A DNA stretch of 64,000 bases from UBA947 sp031550975 (GTDB lineage Bacteria; Cyanobacteriota; Vampirovibrionia; Gastranaerophilales; Gastranaerophilaceae), in the NCBI GenBank assembly GCA_031550975.1, contig JAVBOC010000003.1, positions 97,689-161,688 on the forward strand, given 5' to 3'. The position numbers and the translations under genes are program-made. Under the pieces are notes generated by a model. It saw only the letters and a list, made by a program, of their open reading frames with translations, had not been told where the DNA came from and made no database searches. Position 1 is the stretch's first letter, and every line of letters begins with the position of its first letter. This document shows, one piece after another, positions 42,035 through 50,347 of this stretch.

Positions 42035-42928
42035 ATGATACTAGTCGGCGAAAACATCCATATTATATCAAAAACTGTCCGTAACGCTATAGAAACACGC
42101 GATACAGCGTATATAACAGAGTTAATAACTGCTCAGTCAAATATGGATTTTATTGATTTAAATGTTGGACCTTCTCGGGGGAAATTGGAAGGATCATTAA
42201 GTTGGCTTGCCGAACTGGTGCAGCAAAATTCTGATGCAGGAATTTCACTTGATACGACAAACGCCGATGAGATGGAAGCTGCTTTTGAAATTATAAAAAA
42301 TCCTACGAATTGTTTTATAAATTCCACTTCAAAAGATGAACCCAGATTGAGTGTTATGACAAACTTGGCAGCCAAATATGATTGCAACCTAATCGCACTT
42401 ACTATGGGCAAGGAAACCGGGATCCCAAAGAGCGCTGATGGCAGGTTAGAAATCGCAATGGAGATAGAAAGCCAAGCAGAAATCAAGAATACAAAACTTT
42501 ATTTCGACCCGCTGGTTTTACCTTTATGTGTTGACCAATCTCAGGCAATGGAAGTTCTAAACACAATCCAGATGATAAAACAGAGCTTTGAATCCCCTGT
42601 GAAGACAATTGTCGGGCTCTCAAATATTTCAAACGGGATGCCGAAGGAACTGCGCCCGATTGTAAACAGGGTTTTTGCAGTGCTGGCTTACGGCGCCGGA
42701 TTGGATGCTGCAATAATTGATGCTAAAGACAGAGAACTTGTGCGCATCTTACGGATTTTAGAAACTCAAACCCCTCGCACAAAAGATGACGAAACTTACA
42801 TTGAACTTGCAAACATGATTGCCAATTTCTCAGATATTGAAGATTTGAGTTCACAAAACAGCAACATCATTCGCACGGCACGAGTTTTGCTAAACAAAGA
42901 AATTTATTCGCCAAGCGTTATAGTGTAA
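42035..42928 (+). CDS. Pterin-binding methyltransferase, AcsE-like
   Basis: 297 residues of the DHPS/pterin-binding TIM-barrel family: ILVGENIHIISKTVRNAIE, FIDLNVGPSRG, GISLDTTNADEMEAAFEI, KTIVGLSNISNGMP and AYGAGLDAAIIDAKDREL. It is most like methyltetrahydrofolate:corrinoid iron-sulfur protein methyltransferase (AcsE), but no CODH/ACS or corrinoid protein gene is in the window, so the methyl acceptor is uncertain. TAAGAT lies six bases before the ATG; a TTG two codons earlier is a weaker start. It converges on hydA with an 11-base overlap. Confidence 0.8.
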   Translation: MILVGENIHIISKTVRNAIETRDTAYITELITAQSNMDFIDLNVGPSRGKLEGSLSWLAELVQQNSDAGISLDTTNADEMEAAFEIIKNPTNCFINSTSKDEPRLSVMTNLAAKYDCNLIALTMGKETGIPKSADGRLEIAMEIESQAEIKNTKLYFDPLVLPLCVDQSQAMEVLNTIQMIKQSFESPVKTIVGLSNISNGMPKELRPIVNRVFAVLAYGAGLDAAIIDAKDRELVRILRILETQTPRTKDDETYIELANMIANFSDIEDLSSQNSNIIRTARVLLNKEIYSPSVIV

Positions 42929-44360
42929 TGTCTTGGCTTGTTTCAATATAATCATTAAGCTGCTTTTGTGCAGGCACTATCTTTTTAATTTTAGCATTCC
43001 CGCCAAGACAGCCGCCTTCGCAGGCCATTACTTCAATGAGATTTCCGCAATCACACATCCCGCTTTGCGCATAAGATTTGAGGTTTTTAATTGTGTCTTT
43101 ATCCAGCCCGTTAATAATTTTAGCCTGCACCGGTAAATCCTCTGGCAACAAAGCCTGAACAGCACTCGCTACCCCGCCGCTTACAGGGAAATTTCTGCCT
43201 TGTGCTGACGCTTGAACTTTAAACTCGGATTTTTTACATTTTTCCAACTCAATACTTTCGGCTTCAAACCAAGCTTCAAGCTCACCAAAATTCAACATAT
43301 AATTGACATTCGAGTTCTCAAAAATCTCCAGACGCTTTGACACGCACGGGCTAAAGAAAACAGTGACCGCTTCCGGGTTCTCTTTTTTAACAATTTCTGC
43401 TGTGTAATAAAGCGGCGTTTTGGTATCTGAAACAAATGGTTTTAATTGCGGCAGATGCTTTTCGACAAACTGATTGTAACTCGCGCAACACGAAGTCGTC
43501 ATAAATTCTGCGCCTTCTTCCAGCCTTTGCTCAAACTCACGGGCTTCATTTCGTGTTGTGACATCCGCACCCTGCGCAACTTCATACACATCACTAAACC
43601 CAAGTTTTAATAAAGCAGCTTTTAATTGTTGAGGACTGCACTCAAACTGTCCCATAATCGCAGGAGCAATCATAGCTATGACTTTTTTACCCGCTGCAAT
43701 GTTTTTTAACACGTCAATAATTTGACTTTTCTCATGTACCGCAGAAAACGGACACGCGCCCACACATTTTCCGCAGAAAATACACTTTTCAAAATCAATG
43801 ATTACCTGACCGTTTTCGTCTTTTGCGATAGCATCAACCGGGCAAGCTTTTTCGCACGGAACAATCAGCTTGGTAATCGCCTGATAAGGACAAACCGGCA
43901 CACACATCCCGCAATTTTTACACTTATGCGGATCAATAATTGCCTTGCGATCAGTAATTTCAACTGCATCAAACTTACACGCCGTTTTGCACGCACGAGT
44001 CACACACCCCTGGCACAAATCCGTTACGTAAATTCTTGACGGCACGCAGCTTTGGCAAGCTGTTTGAAGAATCGTCAGCGGGTTTTTTTCAGGTTTTTGG
44101 CGCTCAATTGCTTTTTTTGCAAGCCCTGCAAGACGCACACTCTCGTCAGTTTCTTCAATAGAGAATCCCAATCCTGCAATCGTTCTGTCGCGCAAAATCG
44201 CTCTTTCTTTGTAAATACAACATCTAAAAGGCACTTCAGACCCCTTCGGACGCATATCAAAAGGAATCAAGCGGGTGCTTTCAGGGAAATCTTCGCTCTT
44301 GAACGCATTTATTAGGCGAATTAATATTTCTTTTTTTAGATTGTTTGCGGGTTTACTCAT
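42918..44360 (-). CDS. hydA: [FeFe] hydrogenase, monomeric, group B-like
   Basis: 480 residues. The N-terminal part holds extra Cys motifs (CQSC, CQGCVTRACKTACK) and two [4Fe-4S] ferredoxin motifs (CKNCGMCVPVCPYQ, CIFCGKCVGACPFS). The H-cluster motifs are FMTTSCCASYNQFVEK (L1), TVFFSPCVSKRLEIFE (L2) and EVMACEGGCLGGNAKI (L3). The canonical L1 TSCCP has Ala in place of Pro, and L3 has Glu for Pro, as in non-prototypical groups. It reduces protons or oxidises hydrogen, probably with ferredoxin. Its ATG overlaps the purB stop (ATGA), so the two are co-translated. Confidence 0.88.
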   Translation of the reverse strand: MSKPANNLKKEILIRLINAFKSEDFPESTRLIPFDMRPKGSEVPFRCCIYKERAILRDRTIAGLGFSIEETDESVRLAGLAKKAIERQKPEKNPLTILQTACQSCVPSRIYVTDLCQGCVTRACKTACKFDAVEITDRKAIIDPHKCKNCGMCVPVCPYQAITKLIVPCEKACPVDAIAKDENGQVIIDFEKCIFCGKCVGACPFSAVHEKSQIIDVLKNIAAGKKVIAMIAPAIMGQFECSPQQLKAALLKLGFSDVYEVAQGADVTTRNEAREFEQRLEEGAEFMTTSCCASYNQFVEKHLPQLKPFVSDTKTPLYYTAEIVKKENPEAVTVFFSPCVSKRLEIFENSNVNYMLNFGELEAWFEAESIELEKCKKSEFKVQASAQGRNFPVSGGVASAVQALLPEDLPVQAKIINGLDKDTIKNLKSYAQSGMCDCGNLIEVMACEGGCLGGNAKIKKIVPAQKQLNDYIETSQDITL

Positions 44361-45646
44361 ATAATTTTTCCATAGATGTCATTTATATTTTTTAAGAATT
44401 CTTTTTTGTCGAAAATTTCGTCAATCTCATACGGCGTCATTAATTTTGTAACCTCCGGGTCATCAATGAGATTTACACGGAAATCACCGTTGTGTTCAAC
44501 CGCTTCGTGCGCATTCCTTTGAACAATTTTGTAAGCATCTTCACGCGTCAATCCTTTTTCAATTAGTTTTAACAAGACTTTTTGCGAGAAAACAATTCCG
44601 CCAAATTGGTCAGCATTACGGAGCATATTTTTTTCGTGCACTACAAGATTTTTAACAACCTCATTAAATCTGTGCAGCATAAAATCAGTCAAGATCAAAC
44701 TGTCAGGGAAGATTATGCGCTCTGCCGAACTGTGCGACATATCACGCTCATGCCAGAGAACAACATTTTCCAACGCAACCTGCGAATTTGCTCGAACCAC
44801 CCGCGCAAGCCCGCAAAGATTTTCACTCAAAATCGGATTCTTTTTGTGCGGCATTGCACTTGAACCCTTTTGACCGGCTGCAAAACCTTCTTCGACTTCC
44901 ATAATTTCAGTCTGCTGCATCATTCTTATTTGAGTCGAGAATTGCTCAATCACTGTCGCAATGAGCGCTAACGACTGCATAAAATACGCGTGGTAGTCGC
45001 GCGCAATAACCTGAGTCGAAATTCTAGCCGGCGTCAAACCAAGATTAGCGCAGGTAATCCGTTCAATTTCAGGCGCGATATTGCTGTAAGTTCCGACAGG
45101 ACCTGAGATTTGCCCGACCTTAATTTGGTCTGCCGCGTGAATAAAATTCGCTCTTTGGCGCTCTAAAATATCAATCCAATTGCATAATTTAAACCCGAAA
45201 GTCATAATTTCTGCGTGTACTCCGTGCGAACGGCCGATCATAATAGTGTTTTTATGCTTGTTCGCAAGAGTTTTTAGCGAGGTAATCGTTTCGTCTAAAT
45301 CTTCAATAATGATTTTCGCGCTGTCTTTAATCTGCAGGCTTAGAGCCGTATCGATTACGTCGCTGCTTGTCATTCCAACGTGCATATATTTTGCATACTC
45401 GCCAAGATTTTCATTAACATTAGTCAAAAACGCAATAACATCGTGTTTAACTTCGCGCTCAATCTCATCAATTCTCTCTAGGCTGAATTTAGCGCGTTTT
45501 GCCAGTTCGTCAATATCTTTTTGCGGAAATTCGCCGACTTTTGCGTATGCTTGCGCCGCCGCAATCTCCACTTGGAGATAATACTCAAACTTGGACTGTA
45601 AGTCCCATATCTTTTTCATCTTTTCGCGAGAATAACGATCAATCAT
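44357..45646 (-). CDS. purB: Adenylosuccinate lyase
   Basis: 429 residues. It acts twice in purine synthesis, splitting SAICAR and adenylosuccinate. Motifs are KYMHVGMTSSDVIDTALSLQ, IGRSHGVHAEIMTFG and the signature GSSAMPHKKNPILSENLCG. TAAAAT lies six bases before the ATG, so it is probably leaderless. The hydrogenase gene follows with a four-base overlap. Confidence 0.96.
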   Translation of the reverse strand: MIDRYSREKMKKIWDLQSKFEYYLQVEIAAAQAYAKVGEFPQKDIDELAKRAKFSLERIDEIEREVKHDVIAFLTNVNENLGEYAKYMHVGMTSSDVIDTALSLQIKDSAKIIIEDLDETITSLKTLANKHKNTIMIGRSHGVHAEIMTFGFKLCNWIDILERQRANFIHAADQIKVGQISGPVGTYSNIAPEIERITCANLGLTPARISTQVIARDYHAYFMQSLALIATVIEQFSTQIRMMQQTEIMEVEEGFAAGQKGSSAMPHKKNPILSENLCGLARVVRANSQVALENVVLWHERDMSHSSAERIIFPDSLILTDFMLHRFNEVVKNLVVHEKNMLRNADQFGGIVFSQKVLLKLIEKGLTREDAYKIVQRNAHEAVEHNGDFRVNLIDDPEVTKLMTPYEIDEIFDKKEFLKNINDIYGKII

Positions 45647-45677
45647 AAAGTTATTTTAACACAAAAATCTACCTCCA

Positions 45678-45767
45678 TGTCATTCCGGACTTGATCCGGA
45701 ATCTGGCCACCATTGAACTTTGCCAAAACCGCACAGGCTCAGATCCTGAATCAAGTTCAGGATGACA
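45678..45767. repeat. Palindromic intergenic repeat
   Basis: TGTCATTCCGGACTTGATCC (45678 on) and its imperfect inverted copy ending GTTCAGGATGACA (45767) bound a 90-base element. This TCATTCC-GGA-TTGATCCGGA type is found in many bacterial genomes. Confidence 0.75.
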
Positions 45768-45879
45768 AATGGGTTGAGTTATTGTGGTTTAATATTTCTT
45801 AACAAACCACGCTTTTTAGGCAATTCTTTTAGAAAAAAACACTTTATATAACTATAAGAGATTAACATAAGGGATATTT

Positions 45880-46254
45880 ATGGCATCACTACAAATTCAA
45901 CAAGCTTGGGAATTACTAACCGAAGTAGAAAAAGCGGCTTACGGCGGTAACATTGAGAAATTTCAGGCTGCAAAAGATGCTGAATTAAAAAGAACCGCTA
46001 TTTTTGATGAAAGATACCTTCAAAAAAAAGCTGAGTACGAAGAAGCTTGGGACAATTACCAAAGCCTAAAAGGCAGTCTTTTTACTAAGAAAAGAGAAGT
46101 TCACAATGCTCAATTACGTTGGGGCAACAGTCAAAGTGCAGTCGATCAGGGAAGTTTGAAAAAGACAACAACAGATTATAACGTTACTGAAGGTGATGTT
46201 GACCGTGCGCTTGACAAAGCAACAATGTTTGCTTTTGGCCTTTATAAATATTAA
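45880..46254 (+). CDS. Hypothetical helical protein, 124 residues
   Basis: MASLQIQQAWELLTEVEKAA, a long alpha-helical, probably coiled-coil stretch (YLQKKAEYEEAWDNYQSLKG), then TEGDVDRALDKATMFAFGLY. AAGGGA precedes the ATG. No family recognised. Confidence 0.6.
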   Translation: MASLQIQQAWELLTEVEKAAYGGNIEKFQAAKDAELKRTAIFDERYLQKKAEYEEAWDNYQSLKGSLFTKKREVHNAQLRWGNSQSAVDQGSLKKTTTDYNVTEGDVDRALDKATMFAFGLYKY

Positions 46255-46270
46255 GCATTGCATTTTTATA

Positions 46271-46299
46271 TTGACGTAGTATGATTATTTCTGTATTAT
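46271..46299 (+). promoter_or_regulatory. Promoter of rpsO
   Basis: TTGACG (46271-46276) and TATTAT (46294-46299) are 17 bases apart. The 45-base leader contains GCTGCTGATCCCCGCGAAG, a stretch resembling S15-binding leaders, so autoregulation is possible. Confidence 0.7.
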
Positions 46300-46350
46300 A
46301 CGGTTTCGGTGGTTTACGCTGCTGATCCCCGCGAAGAAAGGAATTACACT

Positions 46351-46620
46351 ATGCCAATTAATTTACCAAACAAAAAAGAATTTGCCAAAAAATACGGCAA
46401 AAATGAAAAAGACACAGGTTCAACTTCAGTTCAAATCGCTATGCTTAGCACAAAAATCTCAGCGCTTACTGAACACTTGAAAGAGAACAAAAAAGATTTC
46501 TCTACTAAAAGAGGTCTGTTGATGATGGTAGGTAAACGTAAAAGAATGTTATCTTACTTGAAAACTCAAAACCTTGAAGAGTACAGAAGCTTAATCAAGA
46601 AACTCAAAATCAGAGGATAA
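46351..46620 (+). CDS. rpsO: 30S ribosomal protein S15
   Basis: 89 residues: MPINLPNKKEFAKKYGKNEK, DTGSTSVQIAMLSTKISALT, HLKENKKDFSTKRGLLMMVG and KRKRMLSYLKTQNLEEYRSL. The ATG at 46351 follows AAAGGAAT; an earlier in-frame start lies in the leader. It binds the 16S rRNA central domain. Confidence 0.97.
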   Translation: MPINLPNKKEFAKKYGKNEKDTGSTSVQIAMLSTKISALTEHLKENKKDFSTKRGLLMMVGKRKRMLSYLKTQNLEEYRSLIKKLKIRG

Positions 46621-46626
46621 TAATTT

Positions 46627-46656
46627 AAAAAAGGATGTCAAAAGACATCCTTTTTT
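46627..46656 (+). terminator. Terminator of rpsO
   Basis: GGATGTC and GACATCC pair around AAAA, with A before and six T after. It can work in both directions. Confidence 0.88.
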
Positions 46657-46729
46657 GTCATTGCGAGGAGCTATGGCGACGTGACAATCTAGAAATCTTG
46701 CTGGATTGCTTCACTACGTTCGCAATGAC
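46657..46729. repeat. Palindromic intergenic repeat (GTCATTGCGAGGAG type)
   Basis: It begins GTCATTGCGAGGAG and ends CGTTCGCAATGAC with internal GGATTGCTTC. This repeat type is seen in many unrelated bacteria. It lies between rpsO and hydF. Confidence 0.8.
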
Positions 46730-46751
46730 TAAATTATGATATAATCAAAAT

Positions 46752-47939
46752 ATGAAAACACTAAAATCGAACAGATTACATATAGCGATTTTTGGCAGAA
46801 CAAATGTCGGAAAGTCGTCGCTGTTAAACAAAATAGCAGGACAAGATGTTTCGATTGTATCTGATGTCGCAGGCACTACTACCGATGTTGTTGAAAAGTC
46901 GATGGAGCTTTTGCCGATTGGGCCTGTAACTTTTCTTGACACCGCCGGATTAGATGATGTTTCCGAACTCGGAGAAAAGCGTGTTGAGCGCACGATGAAG
47001 GTTCTCAACCGCACTGATATCGCCGTTATCGTAGTTGATTACAATGGCTTGGGCGAACCAGAAAGAGAACTAATCAAACAACTCGATGAATTGGAAATTC
47101 CATATATAATAATCGTTAATAAAACAGACATCCAGCCATTCAACCATTCAACTACTCAACTATTCAACCCTCTTTTGACTTCAGCCAAAACAGACTTACA
47201 GTTAGTTCAAAGATTCAAAGAAGCTCTGGTAAAATTGTTGCCGGAGGATTTTATAAATTCGCCAAAGATTCTCGGCGATTTGGTACCTGAAGGCAGCACT
47301 GTTATCTTGGTCACACCGATTGATAAAGAAGCGCCAAAAGGCAGGCTGATTCTGCCTCAAGTTCAGGCTATTCGCGACCTGTTAGACAACAATTGCTTGA
47401 CTTATGTTGTTAAAGAAACCGAACTCAAAGCCGCGTTGGACAACCTTAAAACCCCGCCGGCGTTGGTTGTTACAGATTCTCAAGCCTTCAAATGCGTGGA
47501 CGAAATTGTGCCAAAAGACATTCCTTTGACTTCTTTCTCTATCCTTTTTGCGCGGATTAAGGGGGATTTGGAAGAATTCGTACAAGGCGCAAAAGCAATT
47601 GATGCCCTGCAAGACGGTGATAAAGTTTTAATATTAGAGAGTTGCACCCATCACGCAATAGAAGACGATATTGGGCGGATTAAAATCCCAAATTTATTGC
47701 GCCAAAAAACCGGCAAAGATTTGATTATAGAAAATTATGCAGGACACGATTTTCCTGAAATATCTGATTACAAATTAATCGTCCATTGCGGAGCGTGTAT
47801 GACAAATCGCCGCGAGATTCTCTCACGCATTTTAATTGCAAACAAAAAGTCGGTGCCCATTACAAATTACGGTGTCGTTATTTCGTACTGCCTTGGGATA
47901 TTACCCAGAGCAACTAAAATATTTGCGGCAAATGTTTAA
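46752..47939 (+). CDS. hydF: [FeFe] hydrogenase maturation GTPase HydF
   Basis: 395 residues. It is the scaffold that assembles and delivers the 2Fe subcluster of the H-cluster. G1 is GRTNVGKSS, G2 lies in AGTTTD, G3 is DTAGLDD, G4 is NKTD and G5 TSAK; the cluster-binding residues are in ILESCTHH and HCGACMTNR. Between G4 and G5 lies a heptad-derived insert PFNHSTTQLFNPLL. TATAAT lies six bases before the ATG, so it is probably leaderless. HydE and HydG are not in the window; its client is presumably hydA, 2.4 kb away. Confidence 0.95.
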   Translation: MKTLKSNRLHIAIFGRTNVGKSSLLNKIAGQDVSIVSDVAGTTTDVVEKSMELLPIGPVTFLDTAGLDDVSELGEKRVERTMKVLNRTDIAVIVVDYNGLGEPERELIKQLDELEIPYIIIVNKTDIQPFNHSTTQLFNPLLTSAKTDLQLVQRFKEALVKLLPEDFINSPKILGDLVPEGSTVILVTPIDKEAPKGRLILPQVQAIRDLLDNNCLTYVVKETELKAALDNLKTPPALVVTDSQAFKCVDEIVPKDIPLTSFSILFARIKGDLEEFVQGAKAIDALQDGDKVLILESCTHHAIEDDIGRIKIPNLLRQKTGKDLIIENYAGHDFPEISDYKLIVHCGACMTNRREILSRILIANKKSVPITNYGVVISYCLGILPRATKIFAANV

Positions 47940-48027
47940 CGTCATGTTGAAGCAACGCCGAGAATGACGAGAGAAGATAGTCCAAAAATATGATTAAAAA
48001 AAGTTCAATCGGGCGTAAAATGATGTC

Positions 48028-48345
48028 ATGATTGGATTAGATACGGAAGATAAAGAATTAAAAAAGGTCGGGCTGGAATTGATGTTTCTGACCCCGGAAA
48101 AACACGAAAAAAAAGAGGGCATAACGGCCGTTGAACTCGCGAAACTGGTTGATTTGCCGATCGAAATAGTTAAGAAGAAATTAAACATATTAAAAGACGT
48201 CGACATTGTGCGCGTAAGGGGGATTAACCCAAAATATTGGAGTTTTGACGAATATAATTTTCAGCGCATGGACGAAGAAGATGAAGTTTATCAGCTTCTG
48301 TGCAGCTTTGACGACGTAGACTTTGACCGCTACTTTCAATATTAG
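48028..48345 (+). CDS. Small winged-helix-like protein
   Basis: 105 residues. GITAVELAKLVDLPIEIVKK, KLNILKDVDIVRVRGI and PKYWSFDEYNF look like a MarR/ArsR-type winged helix with an acidic tail (DVDFDRYFQY). TAAAAT lies six bases before the ATG, so it may be leaderless. Its stop lies at the start of GGGGTAAATATTTTT. Target unknown. Confidence 0.6.
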   Translation: MIGLDTEDKELKKVGLELMFLTPEKHEKKEGITAVELAKLVDLPIEIVKKKLNILKDVDIVRVRGINPKYWSFDEYNFQRMDEEDEVYQLLCSFDDVDFDRYFQY

Positions 48346-48387
48346 GGGTAAATATTTTTGATAAATGTCAACCGCGACAACTTAGCA

Positions 48388-48996
48388 CTAATCCCTAACT
48401 TTGTTTTCTTCGCCTTTTAAAAGTCGTCCGATATTTTCACGGTGGAGGTAGATTATATAGACCGCTCCGAGCGCACAGTATGCGACGTAGGCGATTGGCT
48501 GATGGAATAAGAACATCAACACGGGTGAAAGCGCCAGCGCGATTATTGAGCCTAACGAAACGTATTTTGAGAAGTAGGTGATTACTGCCCAAATAACAGC
48601 GATTGAAAGCCCCACCATCCAGTTCAACGCGATGATTGTGCCAACACCTGATGCTACAGATTTGCCGCCTGAGAAGTTCAAGAAAATGGATTTGCTGTGT
48701 CCAAGAATTACGGCAATCGCGGCAACAACCGGAAGCAGACCTATTCCGACAAACGCTGTTGCAAATACTTTTGCTAAAACTACAGGCAACGCTCCTTTAG
48801 CCGCATCCAAAAGCAATGTTATAAAGAACCAGGCTTTTCCCATGACGCGTTTAACATTGGTAGCGCCTGTTGAGCCGGAGCCGATTGTGCGGATATCCTC
48901 GCCTTTTGCTGCTTTAACAATTATATAGCCTGTTGGGATTGACCCGATTAAATAAGCCACTGCCAGTGTTATCAATAATTCATAAATTCCGTTCAT
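48388..48996 (-). CDS. plsY: Glycerol-3-phosphate acyltransferase PlsY
   Basis: A 202-residue inner-membrane enzyme that acylates glycerol-3-phosphate with acyl-phosphate. Motifs are YLIGSIPTGYIIVKAAKGED, IGSGSTGATNVKRVMG, LGHSKSIFLNFSGGKSVASG and several transmembrane helices. GGGGGAAAAC precedes the ATG. Confidence 0.95.
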   Translation of the reverse strand: MNGIYELLITLAVAYLIGSIPTGYIIVKAAKGEDIRTIGSGSTGATNVKRVMGKAWFFITLLLDAAKGALPVVLAKVFATAFVGIGLLPVVAAIAVILGHSKSIFLNFSGGKSVASGVGTIIALNWMVGLSIAVIWAVITYFSKYVSLGSIIALALSPVLMFLFHQPIAYVAYCALGAVYIIYLHRENIGRLLKGEENKVRD

Positions 48997-49065
48997 GTTT
49001 TCCCCCGCAAATTTGTATTTACCTTCTTTAAAGTCATGTTATAATAAAATCAGTGAGGAGACAAT

Positions 49066-49542
49066 ATGGCTGTTGTAATTTCTACATCGACGCAGGAAAA
49101 GACCTTTGAGGACTTGGACGTAATAAATGTTGGCACGAACCCCAATTGCGATTTCGTGATTAAGTCAGATGTTGACGTGCTTTTAACAATTCAATACAGC
49201 CTGCAAAAATGCGTTGTTATGAACACTTTTCACAACGACAAAATTCTTTTCGCCGGCGAACCGCTCGGAAAAATTGACGTAGGAAGCATCTGCAAAATTA
49301 ACATAGCAGACACAGAAGAATTTGTGAGCATTCAGGTAGTAAAACCTTTTGAAGATGATTCTCAAGTCGCTGAAGAAACTGCTGTCGAAGAAGTTAAAAA
49401 AGAACCGAACAAACTTCCCTGGAAACGTATTGCATTAATCTCACTTTTAATTGCAACTGCAATTGTCTGCCTGCCAAACGATAACAAAGGCATCTGCTTC
49501 GGGATTATGTTGTTCTTACTTGGCTGGTACTGGGGTAAATAA
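49066..49542 (+). CDS. Membrane protein with FHA-like N-terminal region
   Basis: 158 residues. The N-terminal 105 form a beta-rich domain with INVGTNPNCDFVIKSD, similar to the start of FHA domains (I-x-x-G-x-x-x-x-C/D), but the usual H-x-x-I motif is not clear. An acidic linker (EETAVEEVKKEPN) leads to two hydrophobic segments (IALISLLIATAIVCLP, GICFGIMLFLLGWYWG). GAGGAG precedes the ATG, and a TTTACC/TATAAT pair 16 bases apart lies upstream. Function unknown. Confidence 0.55.
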   Translation: MAVVISTSTQEKTFEDLDVINVGTNPNCDFVIKSDVDVLLTIQYSLQKCVVMNTFHNDKILFAGEPLGKIDVGSICKINIADTEEFVSIQVVKPFEDDSQVAEETAVEEVKKEPNKLPWKRIALISLLIATAIVCLPNDNKGICFGIMLFLLGWYWGK

Positions 49543-49594
49543 TTCTGGGTAACTTAGACAAGTCCGGTCAACGCAAGTTTGGGTCTTTGCAAAA

Positions 49595-50224
49595 TTATTT
49601 CAATCTAAAAGTATTTTTGTCGTAATCAATTATGTTTTCGTTTTTCATGTTTGACAATTCACGCGACAGCGCGCTTCTGTCTGCGCTAATATAAAGCGCC
49701 ATTTGTTCACGCGAATACGGAATCTCAAAAATTTCTTTCTTTGTCTTTTTTTTCTCAGTGCGTAAGAAATGCAAAATACGCTCACGAAGTGTTTTTTTAG
49801 AAAGCAATTCAATTCTTTTTTGGAGCATGATGTTTTTTGTTGCAATTGTTTTTATAATATTTTCGATTAATTTTTTATGAAACGGACAGGTGTTTACGCA
49901 CACCGACAATATTCTATGGAAATTAAGCAAAAGAATTTGAGTTTCAACCAGGGCGGTTGCAGAAACCTCACTTTTATCCACCCCTGCACAGACAAAAGCC
50001 TCCCCGAAAGTTTCATTTGGACCCACGTTGGAAACTATTACCTTGTTGCCGTCATAGTCGTCTTTTGAGAGCTGAACTTCGCCTTCTAAAATATAGCCGA
50101 CCGAAGTTAAATCGTCGCCAACATCAAAAATAACTTCACCTTTCAGATAAGTCTTTTTTACAGCCTGCAAACAGCCCAACAGGGCGTTCCTATCTTGTTC
50201 ATTTATACCGTAAAATATGTCCAT
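49595..50224 (-). CDS. hcpR: Crp/Fnr-family regulator, HcpR-like
   Basis: 209 residues: an N-terminal cyclic-nucleotide-binding-type barrel (YLKGEVIFDVGDDLTSVGYI, GPNETFGEAFVCAG) and a C-terminal winged HTH (YSREQMALYISADRSALSRE). It is divergent from a ferredoxin-hcp operon, with a perfect TGTTGCA-N2-TGCAACA palindrome between them. HcpR regulators of anaerobes control hcp and a frdX-like ferredoxin in the nitric oxide response, so this role is likely. The ATG follows GAGG. The name rests on context and on the family. Confidence 0.78.
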   Translation of the reverse strand: MDIFYGINEQDRNALLGCLQAVKKTYLKGEVIFDVGDDLTSVGYILEGEVQLSKDDYDGNKVIVSNVGPNETFGEAFVCAGVDKSEVSATALVETQILLLNFHRILSVCVNTCPFHKKLIENIIKTIATKNIMLQKRIELLSKKTLRERILHFLRTEKKKTKKEIFEIPYSREQMALYISADRSALSRELSNMKNENIIDYDKNTFRLK

Positions 50225-50252
50225 GAATATACCTCAAAAATATATTTATATT

Positions 50253-50268
50253 TGTTGCACATGCAACA
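50253..50268. promoter_or_regulatory. Palindromic operator between the regulator and ferredoxin-hcp
   Basis: TGTTGCACATGCAACA is a perfect inverted repeat of seven bases around CA, fit for a Crp/Fnr dimer. A second palindrome, TTGATAATATCAA (50294-50306), is close to an FNR-like half-site pair but one base short. Confidence 0.65.
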
Positions 50269-50347
50269 GATATTTTTATCATACCAGTTTATATTGATAA
50301 TATCAAGGCGGATTTGCGCAGAACAGCGTAAAACAGGAGTAGATAAT

